The notes: a model not told the origin generated them from the sequence alone. 64,000 nt of DNA from Mixophyes australis (GCA_036250195.1 JAVHZZ010000011.1:55924811-55988810), one strand, 5' to 3'. Shown: positions 44,224-56,900, numbered from the stretch's first letter. Program-made: numbers and translations.

Positions 44224-45167
44224 GGTGTAAGAAGAAGTCTTACAATTCTAAAACCTTTAGTCTGGCTAGATTTCTCGTCTTCTTGCAGTGTGGTTTAGAG
44301 GCGGGGCTTAAACTTGGAACCTTAAAGGTTCAGGTATCTGCTTTGTCAGTGTATTTCCACAGGCGGCTGGCGGAGCTTCCGGATGTTAAGACCTTTCTAC
44401 AGGGAGTGCTTCACATCCAGTCGCCCTACGTGCATCCTGCGGAGCCTTGGGATCTTAATCTGGTCCTTAGCATGTTGCAGGAGCCTCCCTTTGAACCTCT
44501 ACTCTCAGCAGAGTGGCGGTTCTTGACATGGAAGACAGTCTTCCTGCTTGCTATCGCCTCGGCCAGAAGGGTCTCGGAGCTGGGGGCTTTATCCTGCAAG
44601 GAACCTTATCTGGTCTTTCATGAGGATAGAGCAGTTTTAAGGACTATTCCGTCCTTTCTCCCTAAGGTGGTCTCAGGTTTCCATATTAATCAGGAAATAG
44701 TTGTTTCAGTATTCAGAGAGGAGCCTCAGACTCCTGGAACGAAGAAAAATAAATATTTGGACGTAGTGAGGGCATTACGTATATAAGTTAAGAGATCTGC
44801 AAAGATACATAAGACAGATTCTCTATTTGTATTGTTTGACTTTTCCAAACGGGGATGGCCAGCATCTAAGCAAACTATTGCCAGATGGCTTACTCTGACT
44901 ATCAAGGAGGCTTATGTCCGTATTAATCTCCCTGTGCCGAACCGTATTGTTGCCCATTCTACCCGGTCGGTTGGGGCGTCTTGGGCGGCTCGTAATGGAG
45001 CCACGGCAGACCAGCTGTGCAGGGCAGCCACCTGGTCCTCGGTACATACCTTTACAAAATTTTACCAATTTAATATATTTGCGTCTGGGGATGCCTCCTT
45101 TGGCCGTAGTGTTCTACGTGCAAGGAGATCAGAGCGGTCCCACCCTTCAGAGGGATTGCTTTTGTAA
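44220..45167 (+). pseudogene. DIRS tyrosine recombinase, one in-frame stop
   Basis: Phage-integrase-type recombinase that resolves the DIRS circle into the genome. The first Arg lies in SARRVSELGAL (~44560), the H-x-x-R pair in HSTRSVGA (~44955) and the nucleophile Tyr in FTKFYQF (~45065). The intervening A-A-T-W-S is conserved. A TAA at 44784-44786 separates two blocks that share one frame. The N-terminal part is contaminated by a (TA)n run (44191-44218) that reads as Ile-Tyr repeats. The sequence ends at 45167 next to the internal complementary region. Confidence 0.88.
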
Positions 45168-45171
45168 GTTC

Positions 45172-45285
45172 CCATGGTTAAGGAGTGTCCCCAGATGGAT
45201 GAAAGAGAAAACGGGATTTATACTTACGATAAATCTTTTTCTCTGAGTCCATCTGGGGGACACTACGATCCCCCCCGTCTTTTAG
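45172..45285. repeat. Internal complementary region of DIRS
   Basis: Contains, back to back, a segment matching the left-repeat end (aaggagtgtccccagatgga) and one complementary to the right-repeat end (taaatctttttctctgag with atctgggggacac). This fits the bridging role proposed for circular DIRS DNA. Confidence 0.85.
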
Positions 45286-45367
45286 TTGTTTTCTTTTATC
45301 TCCACTCCCCCCTCTGTTGAGTGGTGTGTCTTGGTTGATTGGCCTATCATCCTAAGGGCTTTGGTAA

Positions 45368-45510
45368 TCAAACTGAGGTATGTGGGGAATTGGCGGGGGT
45401 GATATGCTGTCAGCTGAAAAAAGTTAACTCTTTGGGTGCCAGACTCCTCCCCCCGACTCAACCCCATGGTTAAGGAGTGTCCCCCAGATGGACTCAGAGA
45501 AAAAGATTTA
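45368..45510. repeat. Right inverted terminal repeat of DIRS
   Basis: Inverted copy of 43486-43612. It runs on to about 45535 through a stretch (taaatcccgtt) complementary to the internal region at ~45210. Confidence 0.88.
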
Positions 45511-45535
45511 TCGTAAGTATAAATCCCGTTTTTTC

Positions 45536-47220
45536 CAGCACATTCCCAACCCAGACTGGATAGCACGGAAACAGCAGGTGGTAAACCATTGATGTCATGT
45601 TCTGCCTCCATCCTTGTTACCACCTAGATTCTACACACCAATAAATAAGGGGGGGGGGTATTACCCAGGGAGGGCCAAGTATTGGGTGACTGTGGAATAG
45701 ATAAAAAGGAACTCACGGAGGGGAGAGGTGGTGTTGTTGGAGACTCTTGGAAGAGAAAGGACAACTATCATTTATTCCCCACATCGACTCTATATCTAAA
45801 TCATGTTACATACCTCTAAAGAACATTTCCAGAATACACACATATCTTGCACAGGACACTGCAAAAACCTTAATGCATGCACTCATCATCTCCCGCATCG
45901 AATATTGTAATTCCCTCCTTACTGGTCTTCCCAAAATCAGACTTGAACCCCTACAATCTATTTTGCATGCAGCGGCTAGATTGATTTTCCTTGCAAACCG
46001 TTCTTCCTCTGCTGAGCTACTCTGTCAGTCTCTACATTGGTTGCCTGTATTTCAACGAATCCAATATAAAATTCTTCTACTTACATACAAGGCTGTCAAC
46101 AAAATTGCACTGGCATACATCCTCACTTGTCTCAAAATATCTCCCAACTCGACACCTCTGTTCTGCACAAGATCTGCGTCTCTCTTCGACTCTCATCACA
46201 TCCTCCCATTCCCGGTTACAGGACTTTTTGGGGCTGCACCCACTTTGTGGAATTCCCTCTCTCGTACTTTCCTCTAGTCTTCAAACCTTCAAGTGTTCTC
46301 TGAAAACCCACCTCTTCAGACAAGGTTATAATATTCCTCAACCAGCATCTTAATCTCCCTAGGTTACCCTATTACCACCCTTTACATATCTAACTCTGAC
46401 CAACATTGCTGTGTGACTGATCACACAGTCCACTCAATACTTTTACCTTTGTATTCTAGCTGGTCCAATGTGCAATATGATGTAGCACATGCCCTTGTGT
46501 TTCAAACTCCCATTGTCCCATAGATTGTAAGCTTGCGAGCAGGGTTCTCTTATCTCTCTGTCTGTATGTATTACCCAGTATTGTTATATTAATGTTTGTT
46601 CCCAATTGTAAAGCGCTACAGAATTTGCTGGAGCTATATAAATAAATGTTGATGATGATGATGATAGAGAGTAACCGTATTCTTTCAGGGTCAGAAAGGA
46701 TTGCCTGAAGGAGGAGCTTCTTCAGACAGATCGGGCAGTGTACCTCTAGGACTGATTCTGTCCCACTCCATCGGGAGACACTTGCAGATCCTGGGGAATT
46801 GGTGTGCCTACATCGGTAGTTAGATTAATACCCAGGGTCCCACCAAGCTGGTGGAGAGTTGGCCGAGTGGCTGGGATCAGCAAGATACACAGAAACACCT
46901 TGCTGCGAATCAGAACCCCTGGCACACTTGGATTGTCATCTGTGGACTTTATTACGGGTAGTTTGTGCCTGTTAAGACTCTGTGCTGGGCGGTAACTTGC
47001 TGGAGTCTTTGTTGGGGAGATTTTACTTGCACTGGAGACTTTCTGACACTTGATATATTTGGTTGGGGAACACGTTTCTTCTTGGGGAGCACTGCTGTAT
47101 TCTACTTATGTGTGCAGTTTGTTAAATAAAGGGGTTATTATCTCTTTCTTGCCTCCTTACCTGTGTGATCTGTGAACCTAGAGGGACGGGTAACTAGAGA
47201 ATTATGGTTCCAATCTCCAG
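45536..47220 (+). repeat. Possible LTR, split by an L2
   Basis: Left part 45536-45759 has a TATA-like atagataaaaagg. Right part 46669-47220 has a late aataaaggggttat poly(A)-like signal followed by a C/T-rich stretch, resembling U3-R-U5 order on the plus strand. The L2 lies between. Ends and family are uncertain. Confidence 0.3.
45760..46668 (+). mobile_element. L2 LINE, 3' fragment
   Basis: Encodes the C-terminal part of an L2 RT (ARLIFLANRSS, LHWLPVFQRIQYKILLLTYKA, LWNSLSRTFL), with a frameshift near 46270 and a 3' end aaagcgctacagaatttgc...ataaatgttgatgatgat. It is 5'-truncated before the catalytic box. Its tail differs from the (TAA)n L2s and resembles the SINE tails at 26041 and 29822. 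Confidence 0.85.
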
Positions 47221-47224
47221 TGAC

Positions 47225-47530
47225 CTCACAACTGGGTAGCAAAGGTCAGAACCGGGAGATCCAAACAGAACCTGAAAGTCAGGTAGAAGAGTACTTTGAG
47301 TAGTGGCGGTCATTACCGGGAAATACAAACTGAGCCAAAGTGTGAGGCAGAACAGTAGTCAGGAATATGCAGAAGTCAGAACCAGGATGCCATGAATGAA
47401 TAGAAACAGGAAGGAACTATAACAAAAGCACACAGGAACCAGGACCAGCCTTAAGTTGTGAGACCTAATAATCTGGCACTGGAGTGCTGCCACAGTTTGC
47501 CTTATATAGGCAGTCTTATTGGTTATACCC
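47225..47530 (-). repeat. Gypsy-type LTR fragment
   Basis: Aligns by eye with 40340-40530 (shared: gaatatgcagaa, ggaaccagga, ttgtgagacctaata, gccacagtttgccttatata). Contains the TATA-like ttatatag region. Ends are unclear. Confidence 0.55.
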
Positions 47531-47787
47531 TTTGATTTCGATAAAGGTGTTCAGTGGTGTTAATCCACAACACTTTTTTGTAACTTTAACAGGTTGCTGT
47601 TTATTTAAAGAGAATGCAACAGTAGAATGTAGGTATTCACAGTTGCTTGTAGTACAGCAGGAAATATACATTTTATGCAGTACAGGTCCCTGTACTGGGC
47701 AGTAGTTACACAGTTGTGTATGGTGGTACACTCTTATACAGATATGCATATGGATGCAGGCATGTAAATTAATTATATACACATATA

Positions 47788-47788
47788 T

Positions 47789-47824
<36 letters not shown>

Positions 47825-47876
47825 GCGTTTGTCTCTCTATAATCTTTATCTATGTGTGTGTGTGATATACTGTATG

Positions 47877-47922
<46 letters not shown>
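47788..47922. repeat. (CA)n and (TA)n microsatellites
   Basis: A CA run at ~47794-47818 and a TA run at ~47882-47922, separated by ~60 bp of mixed sequence. They give spurious Ile-Tyr frames. Confidence 0.95.
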
Positions 47923-47924
<2 letters not shown>

Positions 47925-48549
47925 CAAGATACAAATCGTAACGCTTTAATGGTGAATGTCCAAATAGTCCAAAGTTCATAGAACACTTGCCAATGTACAG
48001 GCGGCTGCCGATTCCCAATACCAGAGGGTAATTCTGCAATAATTCTGAAAATAAATAAAAAAGGAATAGGGCGCCTATCGATCTTTCACACATGCGCAGA
48101 GAAACCAATTTCTGTGTGTGTAGGGGAATGATTGAATGTCAGTGGTCACATGACTGAAGTCAATCGTACCTCGATCAATCCCTCAGTATGGGATTGCGCC
48201 CGCATTAACCCAACAGATAATGTCAGCGGATGGTAGCCAAATCAACAATGCAGTCACATGACCGGAGCTGCCGGCATAATTATCCTACATCATGTCCCCA
48301 CAGTGCTCTTGGTCATTGTACAAAATATTCATATAATAAAATTATTCATATAGTAAAATAGTCAGCTAATCACAATCATAAAACATATATTACCTAAAAA
48401 CCTATGAAATACACATATCATAATATACATTATATCCTAAAAATTCCTAATTATAAATATGAATAAATATTAAAAAACAGAATCATGAATATATAAAATT
48501 ATAAAGCTAATGGAAACAAGGTTATATTATAAAAAAGGGGCTAGTTAAT

Positions 48550-48810
48550 ATCCTTCATTCAAACCTTGTGGAGTTAGAGTGGCCAACTCATATATCCAGA
48601 ACATCTCGCGCTGTGATAGCCTTTTTTTGTAAATCCCCTCCTCTTGGGCCTAATTCTACATGTTCTATAGCCATAAATTTCAAGAATTGTGGGTCAGCTT
48701 GATGTTTTTCCATAAAGTGTCTAGAAACTGAGTGACTCATCACTTTATGTTTGATATTCCTTATATGTTCTTGTGTTTTTTTTATAGTGGTGGTTTTGTT
48801 TTTACCACAT
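48550..48810 (-). pseudogene. Penelope endonuclease C-terminal part
   Basis: Reads KTQEHIRNIKHKVMSHSVSRHF, HQADPQFLKFMAIEHV and RGGDLQKK, then WIYELATLTPQGLNE. This is the conserved tail of Penelope GIY-YIG proteins. It joins in sense to 53073 across hAT copy A. Confidence 0.85.
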
Positions 48811-49857
48811 ATTTTAAGTAGAGATGAGCGCACTCGGATTTATGAAATCCGAGCCCACCCGAACGTTGCCGATCCAAGTCGGATCCGAGACAGATTCGGG
48901 TATTGGCGCCAAATTCAAATCTGAAAACTGAGGCTCTGACTCATAATCCCGTTGTCGGATCTCGCGATACTCGGATCCTATAAATTCCCCGCTAGTCGCC
49001 GCCATCTTCACTCGGGCATTGATCAGGGTAGAGGGAGGGTGTGTTAGGTGGTCCTCTGTCCTGCTATATCTCGTGCTGTTCAGTTAAGTTCTGTGCTGTG
49101 CTCTGTCCTTCTGAGGTCAGTGGTGCTGCTGGATCCTGTGCTGTGTCCTGTTCAGTCCAGTGGTGCTGTGTCCTGTGCTCTGTGCTTCTAAGGTCATAGT
49201 TATTTCCCCAATATTCCCAAGTATTTAAAAAATTAAAAAAAAGTTATTTAAAAAAAATACAAAAAACTAATTACATTTTTTTTTAATTACAACAAAATTT
49301 GCACAACCAATCCTGCAGTATAAGCTCATTGGTACTGCAATATTACCAAGTTCACACATTCAGCAGTTTCAGTCCAGTGGTGCTGTGTCCTGTGCTCTGT
49401 CCTGCTGAGTTCAGTAGTGCTGCTGGGTCCTGTGTTGTGTCCTGTTCAGTCCAGTGGTGCTGTGTCCTGTGCTCTGTGCTTCTAAGGGCATAGTTATTTC
49501 CCCATTATTCCCAAGTTTTTAAAAAATAAAAAAAAAGTTATAAAAAAAATTAAAATAAAAAATTAAAAATAATAATAATTATAACCAAATTTGTAAAACC
49601 AATCCAGCAGTATATAAGCCCATTGGTACTGCAATATTACCAAGTTCACACATTCAGCAGTAAAAGTCCAGTGGTACTGCTATTACAAAGTTCACTGATT
49701 CAGCAGTATAAGTCCAGTGCTACTCTCCTGTGCCGCATATAATTTTTAAAGGCTTTGCCGAGTGTGTGTGGCTTAGGAGGATAAAGTAGGGAAAGATCAA
49801 GACCCACTTCCTCCTAATGCTGAAGCTGCTGCCACTAGTCATGACATAGACGATGAA

Positions 49858-50178
49858 ATGCCATCAACGTCGTCTGGCAAGCCCGATGCCCAATCTCCTA
49901 GTACAGGGCATGTAAAATTCAAAAAGCCTAAGTTCTCAAAAAATAGCAAAAAGAGAAACTTAAAATCATCTGAGGAGAAACGTAAAGTTGGCAATATGCC
50001 ATTTACGACACGTAGTGGCAAGGAACGGCTTAGGCCCTGGCCCGTGTTCATGACTAGTGGTCCAGCTTCACCCAAGGATCTAAGCCCTCCTCCTCCCCCC
50101 CCTACAAAAAATTTAAGAGAGTTATGCTGTCAGCAACAACAACAAAACAGCAAAGAACTCGGCCTTCTAAACAGATGA
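49858..50178 (+). pseudogene. hAT copy A transposase N-terminal remnant
   Basis: 106 codons starting MPSTSSGK, then Lys-rich, Pro-rich and Gln-rich stretches. The copy B transposase has SVPSTSSGKADVK at the equivalent place, which ties the two together. The BED zinc finger expected next is absent. Confidence 0.55.
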
Positions 50179-50826
50179 CATCACAAATCCCCAAGGCGAG
50201 TCCAAGGGTGTTGTTGGTTGTGAACCCTGACCTTCCCATCAGTGTATGGGAAGAGGTGACTCCATCCAGCATTTGCAGCACGCCCTCTGCATATGCTGGA
50301 AGGATCACCCACAGTCCAGTTACAGATTTGGCTAATGAAGGTGTGAATGTTGTACACCGGGAGGAGGATATTGATGGAGCTGGCGCTGAGGAGGATGTTG
50401 ATGATTATGATGCAGACAGATACCAAATTGCCTTTCTCAATTTCTATTAATATTCTAGATTATATAACGGCTGAATAGTTTTCTATTTTACTCCTAGTGG
50501 AGAGGGGATCTGATGCAGACAGATACCAAACTGCCTTTGTCCATTTCTTTGTATATTTGAATTTCTAGTTCTACAGTCTATGCAGGCTGCTTTATTTATA
50601 TTCAACTACAAGTGTAGGGCGGGGGGGGGGGGGGCATAGATAGCCATCAAAGTAACGTGGTCCATTTAATTTCGCTTTCTAGCTCCACAGTCTGTGCAGC
50701 CTGCTTTTTTTTATCTTCAAAGTATTTATATTTACAAGCCTTGCAATCTAAATTAACTAGAAGTAGTGACGTGGTAGAACTCCAAAAGGCAGTTTGGAAG
50801 CCCCTGTACAAACTGGCTCTATTTTT

Positions 50827-51123
50827 TAACTGAGTTGTCCCCCCTCCAGTGTGTACTCGGAAAGAGTTTTTAGTGCAGCGGGGAACCTGGTCAGTGAGCG
50901 GCGAAGGAGGTTGCTTCCTCACAACGTTGAGAAAATGATGTTTATAAAAATGAATAATCAATTCCTCAATGAAGTACAGCACTACCCTCTAGACAGTACA
51001 GAGGGACCTGTGGTTGTGGAGTCCAGCGGGGACGAATTGATAATGTGTGAGGAGGAGGAAGTACACACTGTAGGGGGAGAGGAATCAGGTGTTGAGGATG
51101 AGGACGACATCTTTCCTCAGTAG
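50827..51123 (+). pseudogene. hAT copy A transposase C-terminal dimerisation domain
   Basis: The frame encodes ERVFSAAGNLVSERRRRLLP and then NVEKMMFIKMN, the hallmark hATC motif, followed by an acidic tail ending at TAG 51121-51123. It is the same motif as in ZBED-type host genes, but the acidic tail and terminal repeats mark it as transposon. The upstream catalytic domain is deleted. Confidence 0.85.
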
Positions 51124-51504
51124 AGCCTGTTTAGTTTGTACAGGGAGAGATGAATTGTTTTATTGGTGTGGGGGCCCAAACAAATCAATCATTTCAGCCA
51201 CAGTTGTTTGGTAGGCCCTGTCGCTGAAATGATTGGTTTGTTAAAGTGTGCATGTCCTATTTCAACAACATAAGGGTGGGTGGGAGGGCCCAAGGACAAT
51301 TCCATCTTGCAGCTATTTTTTTGGCATTATGTGACCATTCAACAGTCGTTTGCCATGTTCAAAAAGTAAAAGAAAATGCCTACAAATTCAATAAATTAAA
51401 TCAAAAGTTAAATGCCCTGTCATTATTTAAAACAAGAGGTTTTGACGTGCTAGAATTAGTGTAGTGTTAAGATGTTATAAACACTACACTTGGAACTTGG
51501 AGGA

Positions 51505-52770
51505 GGTATTGTGGCCCCGGTATCAAATTGGGTACCGGGGCCACCCCACTACGCAGTCCAGATACTTGTTTGGTGGAATTCAGACCAGTTGAGGGTGTAT
51601 TTATTTTATTGTGGTCCCGGTATCAAATTGGGTACCGGGGCCACCCCACTACGCAGTCCAGATACTTGTTTGGTGGAATTCAGACCAGTTGAGGGTTTTA
51701 TTATTATATTGTGGGGACCACTCTATACCACTCTATTTAATACTTTAATTCTATTTAATACTTTAATTCTATTACTAATTCCCATAGAGGAACTGCCGCG
51801 TCTATTTAATACTTTAATTCTATTAGTAGTTACCATAAAGAGGAACAAAATAAACAAATTTTACCAAAAGTATATGACTTACAAACACTACACTTGAAAG
51901 ATGGTGCCTTTAAATGAAAAAGTCAGTCTTCATTGCACGACTATGTGCAACAGGAACAGTTTTTTGGTTTACAAAGTCAACCAATAACACTTCGACCCTG
52001 TCTGTCTTTAACATACTTGATGGGATCTCAATGACGAATGGTCTGTACCATGGTTGGAGGAGGTATTGTGGCCCCGGTACCAAATTGGGTACCGGGGCCA
52101 CTCCACTATGCAGTCCAGATAGAGGTGTATCAGATATTAAACAACGTTGACTGTTGCTGCAAAATTTTTAAATAATATTGTGGGGAACACTACACTACGC
52201 AGTCCATAAACTTTTTGGGTGGAATTCAGACCCGTGTAGGGTTTTTTAATAATATTGTGGTGACCCACTCCTCTACGCAGTCCAGGTACATTATTCGGTG
52301 CGATTCATACCAGTTGATGGTTTTCTTATTATATATATTGTGGTGACCCACTCCTCTACGCAGTCCAGGTACATTATTTGGTGCGATTCATACCAGTTGA
52401 TGGTTTTCTTATTATATATATTGTGGTGACCCACTCCTCTACGCAGTCCAGGTACATTATTGGTGCGAATCATACAAGTTCAGGGTTTTTAATTTATATT
52501 GTGGTGACCCACTCCTCTACGCAGTCCAGATACATTATTCGGTGCGATTCATACCAGTTGATGGTTTTCTTATTATATATATTGTGGTGACCCACTCCTC
52601 TACGCAGTCCAGGTACATTATTGGTGCGAATCATACAAGTTCAGGGTTTTTAATTTATATTGTGGTGACCACTCCTCTACGCAGTCTAGGTACATTTTTT
52701 GGTGCGATTAAGACCAGTTGATGGTTTTCTTATTATATTGTGGGGACCACTCCACTACGCAGTCCAGAAA
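51505..52770. repeat. Minisatellite inside hAT copy A, ~85-110 bp units
   Basis: Units are built from attgtgg-gacc, ccactcc-ctacgcagtccag, gtacattattcggtgcg and accagttgatggttt. The first two units (51507, 51611) are ~104 bp and contain ggtaccggggcc; later units (52250-52740) are ~85-110 bp. Local homogenisation is visible. Confidence 0.88.
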
Positions 52771-53072
52771 GATACCTCGTTGCAACGTTTTGGACTAATA
52801 ACTATATTGTGAGGTATTCAGAATACAAGGTAAATTAGTGGAAATGCTTGTTATTGAATGTTATTGAGGTCAATAATAGCGTAGGAGTGAAAATAAGCCC
52901 AAAAACTTGATTTTTTAACTTTTTATGCTTTTTTCAAAAAAAAATCCGAATCCAAAACCTTTCGGCAGGTGTTTTGCGAAACAAATCCGAACCCAAAACA
53001 TCGAAAAAATCCGGATCCAAAACACAAAACACGAGACCTCAAAAGTCGCCGGTGCACATCCCTAATTTTAAG

Positions 53073-53946
53073 CCACATGTGCATTCCAAAAGATATATTA
53101 CAGAAATTGACATACAATTCAATAGTCCTTTGATAGAAAACGTCCTGCTATTATTTTGGAATGTCTTATTTTTTGGGGCAGTGTATTTACATACATTACA
53201 ATGATTACATCTTATACTACCCCTCATATCAAGAGAAGTGGAACTTTTAGCCTTATTAGTCTTCAAAATACTAGGAGCCAAGATATCCTTTAATTATTAT
53301 CTATATGTGCACATGACAGAGTATCATCCAACTCCAAAATATAGCGCACTGCCTCAATACCTTTTTCGTGTTCAATACATGTATTTAGTGATTGGACATC
53401 TATTGTTACCCATATTAAATCATTGCTCCATCTAAAGTTATTGAAAATTTGTAATACATTTGTGGTGTCCTTTATATAAGATCTTAAATTAACAACATAT
53501 TTTCTTAAAAAAACATCTACATACTCTGAAATATGTGAAGCTAATGAATCAATGCCTGCTATAATGGGTCTTCCCGGTGGGTTTTTCAAACTTTTATGGA
53601 TTTTGGGTAGGAAATAAAATATCGGTAATGTTCTATTATTCACCATCAAAAATTGGACTTCATCCTTTACAAGTAAACCCTCATGAAGGGCTCGAATTAA
53701 AATTTCCCTCAATTAATCTACATATTCACCAGTGGGAACTCCAATCAGACAGGTATATGGTGTTATATCATATAATAATCTCTCAGTTTCCTTGATATAA
53801 TCCACTCTGTTTTGTACTACAATTCCCCCACCTTTGTCCGCCTGTTTGATCACTATTTCAGTATTAGCTTAAAGGTCTTTTAGAGCTCTTTTTTCCTTCA
53901 CATTCAAATTGCTAGATGCACAAATATTTAATTTGTGTTCACATAT
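53073..53946 (-). pseudogene. Penelope RT fragment and start of GIY-YIG domain
   Basis: 53946-53290 reads NLNVKEKRALKDL, then VIKQADKGGGIVV, LPIFYFLPKIHK, PPGRPIIAGIDSLAS and VTIDVQSLNT, the conserved first half of Penelope RT, with internal stops at ~53867 and 53713. The following ORF (53281-53073) reads NHCNVCKYT and then VIYLLECTCGLK, the linker and GIY-YIG start. The RT palm with the catalytic Asp pair is missing at the junction near 53290, so it was deleted. Confidence 0.85.
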
Positions 53947-53954
53947 ATCTTCAG

Positions 53955-56900
53955 TAGAGATGCTCACTGACCCCTGTGTTTTGGTTTTGGATCTGGATTA
54001 CCGTCGTGTTTTAATTTTGCCAAACCGCCCTTGTGTGTTTTGGTTTTGGTTTTGTTTTGCAAATTTGTTTAAAAATCAATATTTTTGGCCATAAAATACC
54101 CGAATTTAGTGCTCCACATGTTTCTTGGATAAGTAATGTATTTGTAAAGCTAATAAATTATCAAAAAAACAGTTTAATTCCTAGTAGGCCATCATTAATT
54201 CTACACACAAACCAGATTGTCTTCCTCTCCATCTATGCATATTGGCAATGCAGCCATCGTCTTTGGGTGTATATTACACCCTACACTTATAGTTAAATAT
54301 GTAAATAAATGGACAAAGACAGTTTGGTTTCTGTCTCTATAAGGCCCCCCTCCACTTGTAGAAAATAGTAAAAAATTCAGCCGTTATAGACTGTACAATA
54401 TTAATTGAAATAGACAAAGCCAGTTTGGGGTCAGTCTGTGTATGACACCCTACCCTAATGAGAAATTGCCAAAACAGCAGCCTTTCAAGACGGTACGTGA
54501 TATAGAAATGCCCCAAGTCCCTTTCCTCTTTGGGTGTAGATTGCACCCTACACTTAAATAGAAAGTTTTAAAAAGATGTTATCGTCTTCATCTTCAGCTT
54601 TATCCTCACCCTCATCAGTGTGTACATCATCATCACAGACTATCAATTCATCGCCGCTTGAATCCGCCATTAGAGAACAGTCAGTGCTTGGATGTCTTTG
54701 ATGGTGAAGGCCTTCCTCGTGGAAGATGTAGTTCATTTTTATAAACATAATTTTCTCCACATTTTTTGGAAGTAACCTTCTACGGTGATCACTGACTAAG
54801 TTACCGGCTGTACTGAATACTCATTCAGAGTACACACTGGAGGGTGGGCAGCTTAGGTATTGCAAAGCAAGTTTGTATATGGGTTTCCAAATGGCTTGCT
54901 TTTCTTCCCAGTAAGGAAAGGGACTGTCTGACTTTTCCATATCAATTACCTCTTGAAAATAATCCTCCATCATCCTTTGCATACTCATATTGGATGGAGT
55001 TATGGTCACACATTTTTTGGAAAAATCCTTCAAACCAGCCCAGATGTTAAACTGTTCTGGTCTGCCCCATGCCTCTTTCCTGCTTCTTTTTGGAAAATTT
55101 TATTTTTTACGAGCAGCAGCTGCTTGAAAAACTGAAGGAGGACACGTTGTCAAGCCTAGGCCCAGATCAGCGGACATCTCGCTCATTTTGAAGCAAAGAC
55201 TCAATGTAGGTCTTAAACCTTGGATCAAGCACAGTGGCCAAAACGTACTGATCCGACTTCAAGATCTTAATAACTCGAGGATCATTGTGAAGCGAATTAA
55301 GTACTTGATCTACAAGGCCAACATACTTTGCGGAATTGCTTGCTTTCATCTCCTCCTTCAGTTTCTCAAGCTGCTTTTCCAATAGTCTAATTAAAGGAAT
55401 GACTTGGTTCAAGCTAGCAGGGTCTGCACTCACTTCGCACGTCACAACTTCAAATGGTTTCAGCACCTTGCACAGCACTGAAAGGATTCCCCACTGTGCA
55501 AGAGTGAAATACATCGCCCATCCTTTCCCAATGTCATGGCTTGTGGATACGCTTGGATGGCTTTCCGCTGTTCCTCCATCCTCTGAAGCATGTACAGGGT
55601 GGAATTCCACCTAGTTACCACCTCTTGCTTAAGTTGGTGGCAGGGCAAGTTAAACTGCTCTTGGAGCTGCTGCAATATTATACATGCTGTGGCAGAATGC
55701 CTGAAATGGCCTGAAATTTTACGGGCCACCAAAAGCATCTCCTGCACCTCACGGTTATTTCGAAGGAAGCTCTGCACCACCAAGTTGATGGTGTGAGCAA
55801 AACAGGGAATGTGATGGAATTCACCCAGCTGTAATGCTCGCACTATATTGTTGGCGTTATCAGAAATGACATATCCTAGGGAGAGTCCAAGTGGTATAAG
55901 CCATGTATCAATCACATCTTAGTTTGCATAACAAATTGTCAGCTGTATGCCTGTTAATGAAGCCAGTGATACAAAGAGTGGCCTGCCTGTGACAAATGTT
56001 ACGTAGTGGTGTACATGCTGCTGCTGTTCCTGCTGATGAAAGCGAATGACCAACTGAGTGGGCTGTCTCAGTCATATAGTCTTTGGTTTGCCCACTTCCA
56101 CTTGTCCACATATCTGTGGTTAAGTGGACAGTGGGCAGAATGGCATTTTTCAGCACAATCTTTACATTTGTACACACTTTTTGGTATAGTTGTGAAATAG
56201 CTTTACGTGAAAAATGGTGTTGCGATGGAATTCTGTAACGCGGACACAAAACCTCAATTAACTGTGAAAAACCAGATGCGTTTATTGTGGATATTGGACA
56301 CAGATCTAACACTAACATGGCAGCCATGGCGTCTGTGATTCACTTGGCGACTGGGTGACTGCTGTCATATTTGCTTCCCCTAGCAAATGATTGTTTCACA
56401 GTTAATTGTTGAAATGTAGGACTGCTCTTTTTCTTGGCCTTCCTCTGGGCTGACAATTCGCCCCCAGCAGCAGCATCAGCAGCAGCAGTGGGACTAACGC
56501 TTTCTTCAGAGGAATCAATTATAGTGCAGAAGTCATCCAGCCTTACTAAGTGGCATGTAGGGCTAACTCCGAGCGCTACTGGGGATATTTATGAGGATGG
56601 TGTTGTGGGTGTATTTTGTAGCCGTCAGGATGTCGGTGAGCGAAGGGTCCTAGCTGATGATGGAGTGCTTGTAATTTTTTTGGAAGAACTTTCAGCTTTT
56701 CCCAACACTTTGCCATGAACTCTCGTCTAATGGCGTAACATAGACGAGGTTCCAAGATGGTTAAGGTCCCTCCCTCGACTGACTGTGGCTTGACATACAC
56801 TAGAAATGGCTAGACAATTGTTGTCTGGATTTGGGTAGAAATAATTCCACACATAAGAAGTGGATTTTTTTGTTTTATGCCCAGGCATGACAATGGCCTT

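Larger units (their letters stand above)
43486..45535 (+). mobile_element. DIRS-type retrotransposon, internally deleted
   Basis: A ~2-kb copy keeps the defining DIRS features: inverted terminal repeats (43486-43612 and 45368-45510), an internal complementary region just before the right repeat (45172-45285), an RT/RNase H tail and a tyrosine recombinase. Gag and most of the RT are deleted, so it is non-autonomous. DIRS elements integrate through a circular DNA intermediate using the recombinase and make no target duplication, in keeping with none being visible. Confidence 0.88.
48819..53064 (+). mobile_element. hAT transposon copy A (4.2 kb), internally rearranged
   Basis: Ends tagagatgagcgc and (inverted) gtgcacatccct-a, with a perfect 8-bp duplication ATTTTAAG (48811-48818 and 53065-53072). 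Starts with the same TCGGATT-rich subterminal region as copy B. Coding remnants: an N-terminal frame (49858-50178) and the C-terminal dimerisation region (50827-51123); the catalytic middle is missing. A ~295-bp internal duplication (49080-49250 with 49375-49545) and a ~1.3-kb minisatellite (51505-52770) make up much of its length. It sits inside the Penelope GIY-YIG sequence. Confidence 0.88.

Noticed and set aside
47754..48108. Ile-Tyr and Cys-Val repeat peptides
   Set aside because: Translations of TA and CA microsatellites.
50851..51123. Host ZBED-type gene exon
   Set aside because: The hATC sequence lies inside an element with hAT termini and a perfect 8-bp duplication, so it is transposon-derived and not a domesticated gene.
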